From: Welwitschia mirabilis
Taxonomy: Eukaryota; Gnetophyta; Gnetopsida; Welwitschiales
Direction: 5' to 3'
DNA length: 64,000 nt
NCBI GenBank assembly: GCA_051453625.1
Contig: JBOZIK010000001.1
Location: 175,315,144-175,379,143, forward strand
A program made the position numbers and the translations under genes. Position 1 is the stretch's first letter. The number at the start of each line of letters is the position of its first letter. This document shows, piece after piece, positions 33,801 to 44,855 of the stretch. The notes under the pieces are model-generated. The model did no database searches. It was given only the letters and a program-made list of their open reading frames with translations, and was not told where the DNA came from.

Positions 33801-34510
33801 ATCCTAAAATGAGTATTTGATAAAATCCTATTAATCCTAAGTAATTTTAAACTTCTATTACATTTTGTAAATTAATCCATTCTCAAACTATTTGGATTGT
33901 TATAGGTTTTATCACAATTCCTTATTTAAGGATAATGTGTCCTAAGTAGTTTATCTAATAAAGATTGCATTTTCTTAGTTTGGCCTTGAAATAATAATTT
34001 TGTAATACTTGTAATACTTTATTAAGATGATTTACATGTGTCTTTCTATCTTTTATGTAGAGAAGAATGTCATCCAAGAATACTACCATAAATTTATTAA
34101 GGTATGGATGAAAAACATCATTCATCAAATTCATAAAAGTTGCTAGTGCATTTCTGAGTCCAAATGGTATTATCATGAATTCATAATATTCATATCTAGT
34201 TTAGAATACTATTTTATAGACATTTTCTTCTTTAATTCTTATCTAGTAATACCCTAATCTTGAATTAATTTTTTAGAATAATTCTTTCCCCTATAACTGT
34301 TTTAGAAGATTCTCAATTTTTGGTATGGAATATTTGTTTTTAATGATTACTTTATTTAGTTTCTAGTAGTATATGTACAATCTTAAGATTTCCTCTTGCT
34401 TTTTCATAAACAAGGGAGGGGTACCCTTAGGAGATACACTTGAATGATTTTTTTCTTCTAGTAGTAGCTATTATAATTGTAGTTTAAGCTTCCTAAGTTT
34501 AGTTACTAAA
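33800..34510 (-). pseudogene. Reverse transcriptase of the chromovirus, broken
   Basis: The best preserved domain of the window. From about 34,440: SVSPKGTPPLFMKKQEE, LNKVIIKNKYSIPKIENLL, ENVYKIVF, TRYEYYEF, then a 73-codon open frame (34,176-33,955) with MIIPFGLRNALATFMNLMND and VVFLDDILLYIKDRKTH, and after it YLGHII and EWINLQNVIEV. The catalytic pair in F-L-D-D is intact at 34,074-34,069. Stops lie at expected Trp, Gln and Arg positions. The motif PFGLxNAxATFMxLMND is that of Ty3/gypsy chromoviruses. Confidence 0.93.
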
Positions 34511-34699
34511 ATTCTATATGAGGCTTTTACTACTAGTTCTAAGATTAAGTCAATGGTATGTTTTATCTTTTGTTTGGGTGGTAGATTTATTATTTCTTTC
34601 AATACATACTTAAATTTATTTAACCCTTCTAGAATTTCCTACTATGAATGTGTACTTTTGTATTTGATTATTACTAAAAATAATTTTTTTTGAGTTACT

Positions 34700-35110
34700 A
34701 CTTTTTAATCTATTTCCTAGTTTCTAAGATAATTTGATTATTTTTTCCTTCCTCTTTAGAATTCAGTCTTCAAATGAATATGAAATTATTAGTATTCTTT
34801 GTTAGAAATTTTTTTTAGCATTATAGTTGATAAGGAAGAATATTCCTAAGATGGCCTCATAGTTTCCAATGGTGAGGATTTAAAATTTAACACAAAACTT
34901 ATTTTCTTGGATTATCAAGATTATTAGTTCTTTTAGTTCATTCTGTATAAGGGTATTCCCTCTGGCTATTTTTATCAAGGATGTGGATTCTTAAAATGTA
35001 GTAATATTTAATTTTTAAAAATAAAGGAGGAAAATGAAATTGTGATAATCACCACTATCAATTAAGAATAAAAATGAAAAATGTGAAATAAACCTTGGTA
35101 ATTCTAAAAT
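34700..35110 (-). pseudogene. Aspartic protease of the chromovirus, broken
   Basis: Minus strand reads FLFLIDSGDYHNFI at about 35,070-35,030: the catalytic D-S-G is present (Asp at 35,059-35,057) and followed by H-N-F-I, typical for chromovirus proteases (L-I-D-S-G-S-T-H-N-F-I). LTIGNYEAILGIFFL near 34,860 fits the flap-end motif (D-V-I-L-G-M-x-W-L). Several stops and indels lie in between. Confidence 0.82.
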
Positions 35111-35237
35111 AGAAAATTTATTTTTTATTAAACCTATATGGACTATAACGTAAGCTATTTTCATAGGTGATCAAGGATGTGATTGTGTCTAAGGTTGATT
35201 TTGAATAGGAGATGTAGCACTAGGGGCCTTAAATGGA

Positions 35238-35282
35238 AAATTCCTTATTATGTGATTTTTCTTCTTACACTCACAGTAGGTG
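35238..35282 (-). other. Broken gag zinc knuckle of the chromovirus
   Basis: Frame ATYCECKKKNHIIRNFPF. In C-x2-C-x4-H-x4-C the first Cys is Tyr, the second Cys and the His are kept, and the last Cys is Phe. Confidence 0.75.
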
Positions 35283-35299
35283 GCCTTACTCCTGAATTC

Positions 35300-36250
35300 T
35301 TTCCTAAGAGGTTGATTCTTATTAGTAGTAAACCTTTTAGTTTGTCTATTTTAGTTGTTATTCCATATAGTATCTAATGCTTTCAAGTATTATGTTGTTT
35401 TCTTATAAGCATTTCCAATATATTTTACTTTAAAGGTTTAAAGGATGGTTCCTACTTTAAGGGGTAATATTCCAATGAAAGTATTAATAAGCTACTTCTC
35501 TAGAAAGTTTTTCTAATACTTCATTAGGTGCTAGAACTCTGATTAATGTCCATCTACTGCATTATTTCTTAATTACAAGTGTTAAAATTCCATCATTTAA
35601 TCTTTAATAAAGTCATCAAGAGTAAACTTACTTTTAAACTATTCTAAACCATTATCCTAAGTAATTCTTTGATTGAATTTTTGTTAGAATTAAAGCCATT
35701 ATTCTTGTGATTTTTAGTGAGGAAGGTGATGGCATAGATGCATCTAATTTTGCGTGGACTTTTGTAGAGTGTAAAATATTTATTTATTTTTACAAGGCAT
35801 GATATGGCTTCCTTGCCAGTTGCTATTCTACCCTCAAAAATTTTTATAGGTGGATTATTGTTTACTATTTAATTACTTTAGCTTTCTTTTTCTATTGATT
35901 TATTTCCTCTATTTGATAATAAAGCTTGAAGATTTAGTTTTATATTTAAGATCCTAATTTATAAGATTTCAAGATCAAGCTGTTTGGTGGGATATTTTTG
36001 CTTAGAAGTAGAGGGTTGTTCTTGTGATACTAGGAGGTTCTATTCCATTAGTTGATTGATTATTTAACATGTAAAAGAAGTAAATCCATTTTTATTAAAA
36101 TCTTCTAATTCTGAGTAAACCTTATTTAATTAATCCATAATGGTTTTCATTTGGGAATTTACTCTTTGCTCCATTACTTTCCAATTGTTTTGCTCTTCTT
36201 TCTATTATTCCCTATTTTTTATGGGTTCTAAAGGCCTTTAAATAGGTTTG
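35300..36250 (-). pseudogene. gag of the chromovirus, broken
   Basis: Minus strand at about 35,865-35,690 gives FEGRIATGKEAISCL, VNKYF-like INKYFTLYKSP and KIRCIYAITFLT, the start of the retrotransposon gag domain (W-L-x-x-x-E-x-x-F...K-V-x-x-A-x-x-x-L). The following middle part is poor, and the zinc knuckle at 35,282-35,238 closes the protein. The start codon was not found; the frame is lost towards the minisatellite at 36,363. Confidence 0.75.
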
Positions 36251-36362
36251 CTTTCCAAAAGTTATTTTTGCAACAACTAGCACAACTACTTAACTTTTAG
36301 TAACTAGTAGATTAGTTTGATAACTTATGTAACTATCCTAACTATTGTAACTATTGAAGAGG

Positions 36363-38290
36363 TAGGCAATTGTGACATTAGATCTCTAGTATGGCAAGTG
36401 TGATGTTAAGCATTTGGTGGGTAAGTGTGATGTTAGACTTCTGATTATGTTAAGTTAATAGTAGGTAAGTGCAATGTTAGGTTTTCAATAGAAAAATGTG
36501 ATGTCAAAATCCTGATAATCAAGTGCAATGTAAAGTTTCAAATAAATCAAGTGTCACATGAAGTTTTAAATAAAGAAGTGCAATATCACATTTTTAGTTG
36601 ATAAGTGAAATGCTAGGCTCCTAATAGTGAAATGCAACATTAGGTTTTTAGTATGAAAGTATAATATCATATTTCTAGCAACAAAGTGCAATGTTATGTT
36701 TTTAGTAGGCAAGTATGATGTCAAGCTTTTAGTAGCCAAGTGTAATACTAGAATTTTCATTACCAAGTGCGAAATCATATTTTTGATAAGTAGGTGTAAC
36801 ATCAGATTTATAATGGATGGTGTAACATTAGATTTCTAATGGCCAAGTGTGATGTTATACTTTAGGTAGCCAAGTATAACATTAGGTTTTCAATGGATAA
36901 GTACAATGTTGAACTTTTAATGATCAATTATAACATCAGGTTTTGGATGAACAATTATAACATCATGCTTCCAGTGAATAAGTATGATGTTAGCATTTTG
37001 ATAGAATAAGTGGAATGTAAGAATTTTAGCAAGTAAGTGTGAAATTAGACCTTCGATGAAACAAGTGTAACATTAGATTTCTNNNNNNNNNNNNNNNNNN
37101 NNNNNNNNNNNNNNNNNNNNNNNNNNNNNNNNNNNNNNNNNNNNNNNNNNNNNNNNNNNNNNNNNNNNNNNNNNNNNNNNNNGATGAAACAAGTGTAACA
37201 TTAGATTTCTAGTATCCAAGTGTAATGTTATACTTTAGTAATCAAGTATAACACTAGGTTTCTAATGGACAAGTGCAATGTTGGACTTTTAATGATCAAT
37301 TATGACATTTGGTTTTAGATGAACAATTATAACATCATGCTTTTAGTGAATAAGTGTGATGTTAGTATTATGACAGGATAAGTGCAATGTAAGAATTTTA
37401 GCAAGTAAGTGTGATATGAGACCTTCGATGAAACAAGTGTGACATCAAACATCTGATGGAAAAGTGTGACATTAGATCTTTAGAAGCAGCTATGATATTG
37501 GAGATGGATCCCATGAGTACAATGTTAGATTTGAAAGGTAACTATGAAGTTAAAGATGGGTTTCATGCCTATGACATCAATTCTCTAAACTAAATGTGGT
37601 ATGTTATATGGAACTTATGAGTGTGACATCAAGACTATGAAGTAATTATAATATTATGAGTGGGTCCCATGTCTATGACATAAGATTTATGAATCAAGTG
37701 AACTATTAGATGTGGTATTCATGAATGGAATATTAGGCTTATGAGGAAACTGTAACATTCATAATGGATCCCATGACTATGATGTCAAATCTATGAACCA
37801 AGTATGACATTAAAGGTGGGAACTGTGAGTGTGACATCAAGCCTATGAGATAACTATGATATTGGGAGTGAATATCATAACTATGATGTTGTACCTATGA
37901 GAAAGTATAACATTAGATATGGGATCCATAATTATGACATTTAGCTTGTAAGGCAACTGTGATGTTGGAGATGGATCTCATTACTATGATATTAGACATG
38001 AGAGGCAATTGTGACTTTAGAGGTGGATTCCATGGCTATGACATATGACCTAAGAGGTAACTTTGAAGTTATGGATGGGACTCATAAGTGCAACATCATG
38101 CTTTTGAGGTAACATGATGTTAGAGGTGGAAGCCATAATTATTAAATAAGGCCTATTAGATAACTTTAACATTATAGATGCTCCATATGACTATGAAACT
38201 AGGTCTACAAGGCAACTCTGACATTGCTTATAACTATGAAGTAATACATGTGAAATACATATGACATGGGCTATGTGTCTTATGACTATG
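36363..38290. repeat. Minisatellite: 27-bp units, passing into 52-bp double units
   Basis: From about 36,363 to 37,480 the unit is 27 bp with a consensus close to GTGTGATGTTAG-x7-TAG-x4-A; phrases such as GTGCAATGTTATG, GTATGATGTCAAG, GTGTAATACTAG follow each other every 27 bp. From about 37,480 to 38,290 the period is about 52 bp, made of two related halves of 26 bp (ATGACTATGACATCA... and ...ACTATGATGTTAGAGGTGG). Copies have diverged strongly. As 27 is divisible by three, one minus frame (36,802-36,566) stays open with a 9-residue period (LHFVARNMI, LYFHTKNLM, LHFTIRSLA); this is a consequence of the repeat and no evidence for a protein. Confidence 0.9.
37083..37182. other. Assembly gap, 100 N, with identical 28-bp flanks
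   Basis: The last 28 bases before the gap (37,055-37,082) and the first 28 after it (37,183-37,210) are identical. That is what an unjoined overlap or a collapsed tandem repeat produces. Confidence 0.95.
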
Positions 38291-38299
38291 AGATTAGAC

Positions 38300-41230
38300 C
38301 TATAAACTAAGCATTATGTTAGGTTACCTCAGCTATGGTTGGCATAGATCCTTACCTCAGGTTAACTCAACTATAATTAAGTTTTGTTACTAAAGTTAAA
38401 GGATCAGTTTAATCTTAGGTATTTCTTATTATAACTTGGTGTTTTAAGCTTTTCATTTCTTTTTCTATTTTCTTTTACACATTGAATGGTCCAATCCCAT
38501 TCTTCTTACAAGTATTTTTGTAGTTTATCTCTTTTTCTATTTCTCTTTAAATTTAGTTTGTACTATTTTGATGGCCTTGTTTGATGAATTCCTTCCATTA
38601 TAGTTGATATCCTGCATACCTTTTCTTTGTAGAAGATTTTTTTATATTTTTATCCTTCCTTTTTATTATTAGCTTATTCCTTCACTATTTAAGTTATGTC
38701 CTAGTGAGTTTTTCCTTATCTTTCTTAGGATTCTATCAATATTCATTTTGCTAAAATAGAAATTTAAAAGAGGACTTTCCAATTAGATTTTTCTTAGGTG
38801 TTTTCATCAAATTTTATTGATCTTTATTAATTTTCATTTCTTTATCTTTAATATCCTACTATTTTATATATGTTACATTTTTTATATGCTTCTTTCAATA
38901 TTTAAGACAATATCATATTGTACCCTATCCATGGTTTTATTATTATCTTAGAGCAAAGTATTCACTTATCCTTTGTTCTGAGTGAGGGAAGCAGCATTAC
39001 TTTTAAGGTAACTTGCTTAGATTCCAACTTCAAGAACTTCTTAGTTAATTCATTAGATGAGTTTGTTTTTGTAAGAAAGATAGATAACCATAAATATATT
39101 TTGGCTACCTCAATTTTATAGCTACCTATTATGTTACCTATAGATACTTAATTGCTTGTCAAGCCTTCCTTTATGATTGTTTCGGTTAAATCCCTTATTA
39201 TCAACATATGTACCCTCCTTCATCATTATGGTCATTTTCCCCTTCTTTTAATTATAGTTCTGATATTTATTNNNNNNNNNNATCTTAACCTAACTTATTC
39301 ATCTTAAAGAAGGTGGAGATAGCGGGAAGTGCTTTTATGCATACATGCTTTTAGTAATATACCTTATAAGTACTAGGTCTAGAAGATTGTATCCCATTTT
39401 ATTCTTCTCTACTTAATTTCTCATTCTTGCTACCCTTAAAAAAGTATCCTATTTATTCTTACTTAACTCAAAATTAAATTTCACTTGATCATAAAGATTC
39501 TTCTAGGTATGTTTTCTATTTTATCTAAGGTAGGAATTTTAGTTACTTATTCCATAAAAGATAACATGACATTGATCGAAAGTTTGTTTTTTTTATGATA
39601 TAAAGATGAATAGAGCTATTTCTTTAAGTTCATAAGACTATTCATGCCATCACAAGAATAAGAAGCACTGTAGCCAATTTATTATAAGGTGAAAAAGAAG
39701 GATATGCCCCTCAACTTCCATTGTCAAACTTGGATTTGGAGGGTGTATTTTTAGCTTTAATTAATTTTTTATTTTTTCTTTTTACTTGTTTCTTTCATTT
39801 AAAATAGAGTTAGTACTTTAAATTCTTATTTTACAAGATTTGAAGACTATACCTATCATATATGAAAAGGACATTGAGTAACCCCTTATGTGCTATAGGA
39901 GCTACTAAATGGTTGAGGGAGTAGGCCATTATAATAAGTGGTTTCATATTCTCCTTTTCCTTAGCTTTTCATGATTGATTTTAAACTTATATATAGATCT
40001 TAATGATGATCTTTTGGATTCTAATGATTTACCATCTCAAGGTTCATGTGTTATTCCACCCCCTATTTTTCTTCTTCTACATAATTGGATCTAGTAGTTA
40101 TGAAATAGGCTTTACCATCTTTTCCTTTTCCTTATTCTACCTATAATCATTATTAATGAGGTAGGTTAGGTTACTTACTAAATAGATTAAACACTTTTGG
40201 TGCTATAATTCCTCCTTCCATAAGTTAAAATTTTACAAGATTAAATTCAAGAAAATTAGATTATTTAGGATATGCTCCATATTGAGATGATTTATCCCTC
40301 ATAATTGGATGACATTTATTCATTTTGTCATTTTAATTCTACCAATTTTTCTTGTGACTATGAATGAAGTTGTAGAGATCACTTCACTTTTCATTATATT
40401 TCTTAGTGAAAATTTCCATAGTAAGTAAACGGTTTTTAAAATTTAATAGACATGCTAGAATCTTTTTATTGCATGACTCTAAGGGGCTATAATAGATGAA
40501 GACTAGAAACAATACTATATACGTGCTCTAAGGAATTCTATTTTCTTTTATATATGTATTTAAATCCCTTATTTTATTATTTTTATATTGATTAAAATTT
40601 TTTAATTATAAAATAAAGTGAAGAATCTATATGTCTTTGAAACGAAATCTAGAATGGATGCTTCCTAAATTGTAACTTTTGAGGCTTATCATGCCCAAGC
40701 TTTTGTACATCTAGTAAAGAGAAAATAGATGATGTAAACTTATGTGGTTTAACTAGCTATTATGATAGATGATATTTTAGCTAAATATTAGGGTGGTGAA
40801 TTATCTCCAGAGCATCTGCTTGATACTTTAGTAACTTATAGTAAAATTAATATGAAGTTATATTAAAAGCCTTTTCTTATTTCTTCTAGATCTATTTGTA
40901 AATTATCATCTTTGAATTTGTGGGTCGAGCATTTTTATTCCTCCTTTATCTCTAACTATTGATTTTGGATTAGTTGAGATGGAATAGAATATCATGGCTA
41001 TTGAAGGCCAATAGCCTCCTTTATTTTTGTTGGATGACTTTCCTCCTTCTAAAGAATCCTAATTTTTAATGTTTTCTCTTTTATTTTTTCAAGTGTCTTA
41101 GATTTTCTTATCATACGATATTATTTTGTATGAGGTTTTTGCATAACTAAAAAATTATGTGCATCTATTCTTTTTATTTTTTTCTTATTTCATATGGATT
41201 TGAAAGATTGTGATTTATTATCTTTCTTAA
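38300..41230. other. Unassigned part of the chromovirus interior
   Basis: Lies between minisatellite and primer site. No gag, pol or LTR motif is recognised. A short plus-strand stretch at 40,756-40,836 looks coding (AIMIDDILAKY, stop, GGELSPEHLLDTLVT) with the stop at a likely Gln codon, but its family is unknown. The 67-codon plus frame at 38,918-39,121 is not supported by anything else. A nested insertion would explain the unusual length. Confidence 0.45.
39272..39281. other. Assembly gap, 10 N
   Basis: Ten N in AT-rich sequence; flanks show no overlap. Confidence 0.95.
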
Positions 41231-41241
41231 CTAAGATATCA
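41231..41241 (-). promoter_or_regulatory. Primer binding site of the chromovirus (initiator Met-tRNA type)
   Basis: Minus strand TGATATCTTAG, two bases from the 5' LTR. It matches the Met-tRNA site TGGTATCAGAG at 8 of 11 positions, at the expected place and orientation. Confidence 0.6.
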
Positions 41242-41243
41242 GT

Positions 41244-41671
41244 TGTAATATTTCAAATTACAAAAATGAGGTTAACCTTTGGATTTAATAAAGAACATTT
41301 AGAAATTATATAATAAGGAACTTGGTAACACATTAATTGGGTAGAAAATTAATATAGTAGTAGACTATAATATAATTATATTACCTCTGTGTCTTATTCC
41401 TATCATGGAATAGTTATCAAAGATAAAGAAATGGACTACAATCTTAGTCTTCATTCTAGAGCTCTTTGAAATATGCCAAGTTATCATTGGTTACAATCTA
41501 CTCAGTCTATCCACCTTCATCTAACATCATGGGCTTAAGATTCAAGATAAAAAGATATAATGTTATAATTTAAAGGTTATACACTTTGTTATACAATCAT
41601 TCTCATTAATTACATAATAATTACTCTTAATCAAAAATTAGTTAATCAAAAAGTTATTTTAGAACATTATA
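41244..41671 (-). repeat. 5' LTR of the chromovirus
   Basis: Begins TGTAATATTTCAAATTAC, ends near AGAACATTATA. Same length class and order of blocks as 31,207-31,640. Confidence 0.88.
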
Positions 41672-42639
41672 CTATTCTATAAATAGAACTCATAGTATTA
41701 TTGGTAAAAGTTGGGTTTGACCATGTAAGATTTATATTCTTAGGGTGAATTTTCTATTTATTATATATTAATGATAGATATAAGTGTAGCCATAAATCAT
41801 CATGAATAGCATTTTGATCTCATTACCAGGGATAGTACCATGGTAATTATAATAGAACATGCATAAGATTTATATTTTTGTATCCATTTTTTAATTTTTC
41901 TATTTTTTCCTTTTTTTTAAAATCCCTTTCTTACTAGTGCCTTTTAATGCCTTTTTCCCTTTCTTTAGTTATTCTTCTCTTTATCACTAGTGAATTGGTG
42001 TTGATCATATATAGCACTTAATCAATGAAACTTAATTTGATGAATTATTTGTTTTTAAATTTTTTCTATTTTTTTCTTTTTTATTTTTGTTTTATTTTGT
42101 TTTTCCTTTTATTTATTCCTTGTAAACATTACATAGATGTCAAATTTTATTATCACAAATGATCTTTTATTGATATAAAGAAAAGATATTAAGAAAAATA
42201 ATATAAAAATTCTTTATTATATCCATATTCTCTTTACTAAATATTCTCTCTCTCTATCTCAGATGAATTATTTAGTAGGTACTTAAAGAACATTTTAAAG
42301 AAGCACGTCATTAGCAAAAATATTAGAAAAGTGCTTTAGTGCTCACATTATTTATTTTTTCAAATCTTAATTCTCATATTACATTACATTATGGTGTTTA
42401 CTTATGCATCAACCTTTCCTTGAATTTGCATATAATATTTACCTATCAATCAATCATTATAAGGTATCATCCTAGACTGTTAGTTATTTTTTGAGTCACA
42501 TTTTCATCTTCTAATAAAACATTTTTATGCCAACTTACTAGCACCATCATCTTCACTAGCTAGAATTGCTAGCTTTGTATGCTAAAGCTCTTTTATTTTT
42601 TATGATTCTTATGTTTATGTCATCTTGAACATTTTCAAC

Positions 42640-43620
42640 TAGGATTAATAAAAATGGCTTACTTCATTTTAACTAAGATGACTTACTTTATTCCAACTAA
42701 GATGACATCCATGATAGAGGATATTTTTATTCAATTTATAAGAAAGATATTGAAATTACATGATACTTAAAAAAATCCTTTTTTTAATAATGTTCTAAAA
42801 TTTGAATGTTTTCATTAGGAATTCTTTAAGTGGTTGGAAATTCAAGTATTTTCTTAACACAACCTTTGATCATACTAATAAGTTATGTCATGAACAAGCC
42901 CACTAGGTGAGAAAGCTACCTTAACTTAGTGGAATTTGCTTAAAATCAAGGATATCAATCCTTTATTAAGTTCCCTCCATTTAAACATATGTATGATAGA
43001 AAGTATACAACTTCAATCACTTAGATAGATTTAATCTAGAGAGATAAATAACAGTAAGAGAAAATCCAAAGAATGGAGGAAACCATAAAAAATGTTTAAA
43101 AAGAATTACAACGTGCTTAATATAGGTACAAAAATTATTTTAATAAAAAAATTCTTATTTAATTTTTCAACTCAACACTTAGGTGTTACTAAGATTAAAG
43201 TAAAAAATAACATTTCTAAAGATGTAAAAATACGATAAGTTGGTCCCTCAATTTTGTGGATCCTTTTTCATTACTTAAAAGTAAATTAGCTTATAAACTT
43301 GATCTACTTACTAAATGATTTTGTGTGTACCCTGTCTTTCATGTTAGTCTTCTTAAGCCATACTATTTAATGAAGTTTGATAACTATATATTTGATTAGA
43401 AAAATATCCTTATAAATTTTAATCTCACTTTCACTATTAAAATGAACAGAGTCAAAAACAAAAGAAAAAAAAATTAAGAGTTAAAACCATCAGAGAAGTA
43501 TTAATTAAATGATCTTATTATAAATAACATAGTTGGAAAAATTAAGAATTTGTAAGACAAGCTTATTCAAAATTATTTTTGAATGAGGATGAATCTTAAC
43601 CTATTGTTAACTATTATAGT
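42640..43620 (+). pseudogene. Integrase and chromodomain end of an older plus-strand chromovirus
   Basis: Plus strand, over frameshifts: LIKMAYFILTKMTYF and IFIQFIRKILKLHDT (integrase core, as in D-R-x-x-K-M-A-H-F-I-P...L-F-x-x-x-I-x-x-L-H-G); VYPVFHVSLLKPYYL at 43,325 (integrase C-terminal end); RVKTIREVLIK at 43,477; and EFVRQAYSKLFLNEDES at 43,546-43,596 (chromodomain end). No matching RT is visible in 41,700-42,600. It points in the opposite direction to the chromovirus at 31,207-41,671, which may be nested in it. A 24-bp unit is duplicated at 42,657-42,704, giving YFILTKMT followed by YFIPTKMT. Confidence 0.8.
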
Positions 43621-44610
43621 AAAGTAGGACAAGGATGAAGAGTATGAGGAAGAATAAGAAGATGTACAAGAAAACTCCAGTAAGGAATAGCCATTTGAGG
43701 ATGCACATCAATATTAAAGATGAATGTCTATCATGATCTCTTTTCTCACTAAGAAAATACTAATATCTTTTACATTTTTCTAATTATAGTTTTTATTTTT
43801 ATTAAAATACTTAAATGACCATTCAAGGATATGATCCTTACAAAATGAGTTGTATTTAATAATGAAGAATCATGAATCTTGAAAAATAATATGATAAAAT
43901 TTTATCATCATTTAAATAAGAGCAATGGAAGAGTAAACTAAGGGCATGAAAGTTGCAAAGATGTATTAAATCCTTAACAAGCTAGCTTGATTCTTGTATG
44001 ATTCCATAGACTAGACCCTAAAGGCAATATGACCTAGCTTGTCTAGTGTATCAAATCCTTGTATCACACATGAGAACATGTTATTTAAATAATGATCAAT
44101 AAAGCAAGAATATTTCAAAACAACAATTAAATTTTTCTATTTCTTTTGGAAGCCCACTTTGAAGTTAAGAGTTATATGTTAAAGATTCTAATCTTTGCTT
44201 ATATTTTTACCTTTTTTATTTCTCTTAATGGACCTTACTACTTGGTAAAGATTAAATCCTAGAATTGGTACTATCATTTGAAGGAAGAAGACATATATTA
44301 ATACATAGAGAAGTACCTAAGTTATAGAAAAAATCCATTATGAATGAGGATGAATCTTTGGGTAATTTATTCTTCTCTTCATGGAACTTCTTCTATTGTT
44401 ACCTTAAAAGACTTAAAGGGTATTTTTAGAATAATACAATACAATAGTTTATCATTTTTTCTTATTCAAGACCTTTCTTTTTTTTGATGAATTTTGAAAC
44501 ATAAAATATGCTCCTAATAAAGACGATAACCTACCTTATAAATTCCTTTATAAGAAAAAAAGCCCTTTTTAGATTGATTATTAAGAGCATATTACCTACC
44601 TCTCTCATTA
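43621..44610. other. Unassigned AT-rich sequence
   Basis: Follows the older chromovirus end, so it should hold its polypurine tract and 3' LTR start, but I could not fix either. A run of acidic codons up to about 43,690 may still belong to the polyprotein tail. Confidence 0.45.
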
Positions 44611-44614
44611 TTAA

Positions 44615-44855
44615 TACATATAGTAGTTACTTAAAGATTATTAGAATCATTCAAGATAGTAAATCTTTTGACATAATCAAATGTATTTTTCAAACTATAA
44701 CAACCACATAGGTAATAAGAAAAATTTACCCTATCATGTTTAATTTTAGATTTGCTTCATAATGTTATATTTTAAACTATTAGGTGTGATGATTAGGATA
44801 GATCTTACATACAAAACATTATTCTTAAAATAATTAGTCAAGTGTTCATAGTAAA
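44615..44855 (+). repeat. Repeat R2, right copy
   Basis: Direct counterpart of 28,490-28,725. The 67-codon open frame overlapping it (44,508-44,711) is not kept in the other copy and is not called. Confidence 0.45.

Larger units (their letters stand above)
31207..41671 (-). mobile_element. Ty3/gypsy chromovirus, decayed, with both LTRs
   Basis: Two direct repeats of about 430 bp (31,207-31,640 and 41,244-41,671) frame minus-strand gag (36,250-35,300), protease, RT, RNase H, integrase and a C-terminal chromodomain. This order and the chromodomain place it among chromoviruses. Flanking pentamers CTATA (31,202) and CTATT (41,672) differ at one base and fit a 5-bp target-site duplication. The distance from primer site to gag, about 5 kb, is abnormal and holds a minisatellite, so either the leader was enlarged by amplification or another element is nested there. 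Confidence 0.88.

Noticed and set aside
36566-36802. Protein with 9-residue repeats
   Set aside because: A 27-bp tandem repeat keeps any stop-free frame open; neighbouring units contain stops and no start or partner domain is seen.
36363-37480. CRISPR-like regular repeats
   Set aside because: Units of 27 bp adjoin without spacers and diverge gradually; this is a minisatellite in a plant genome.
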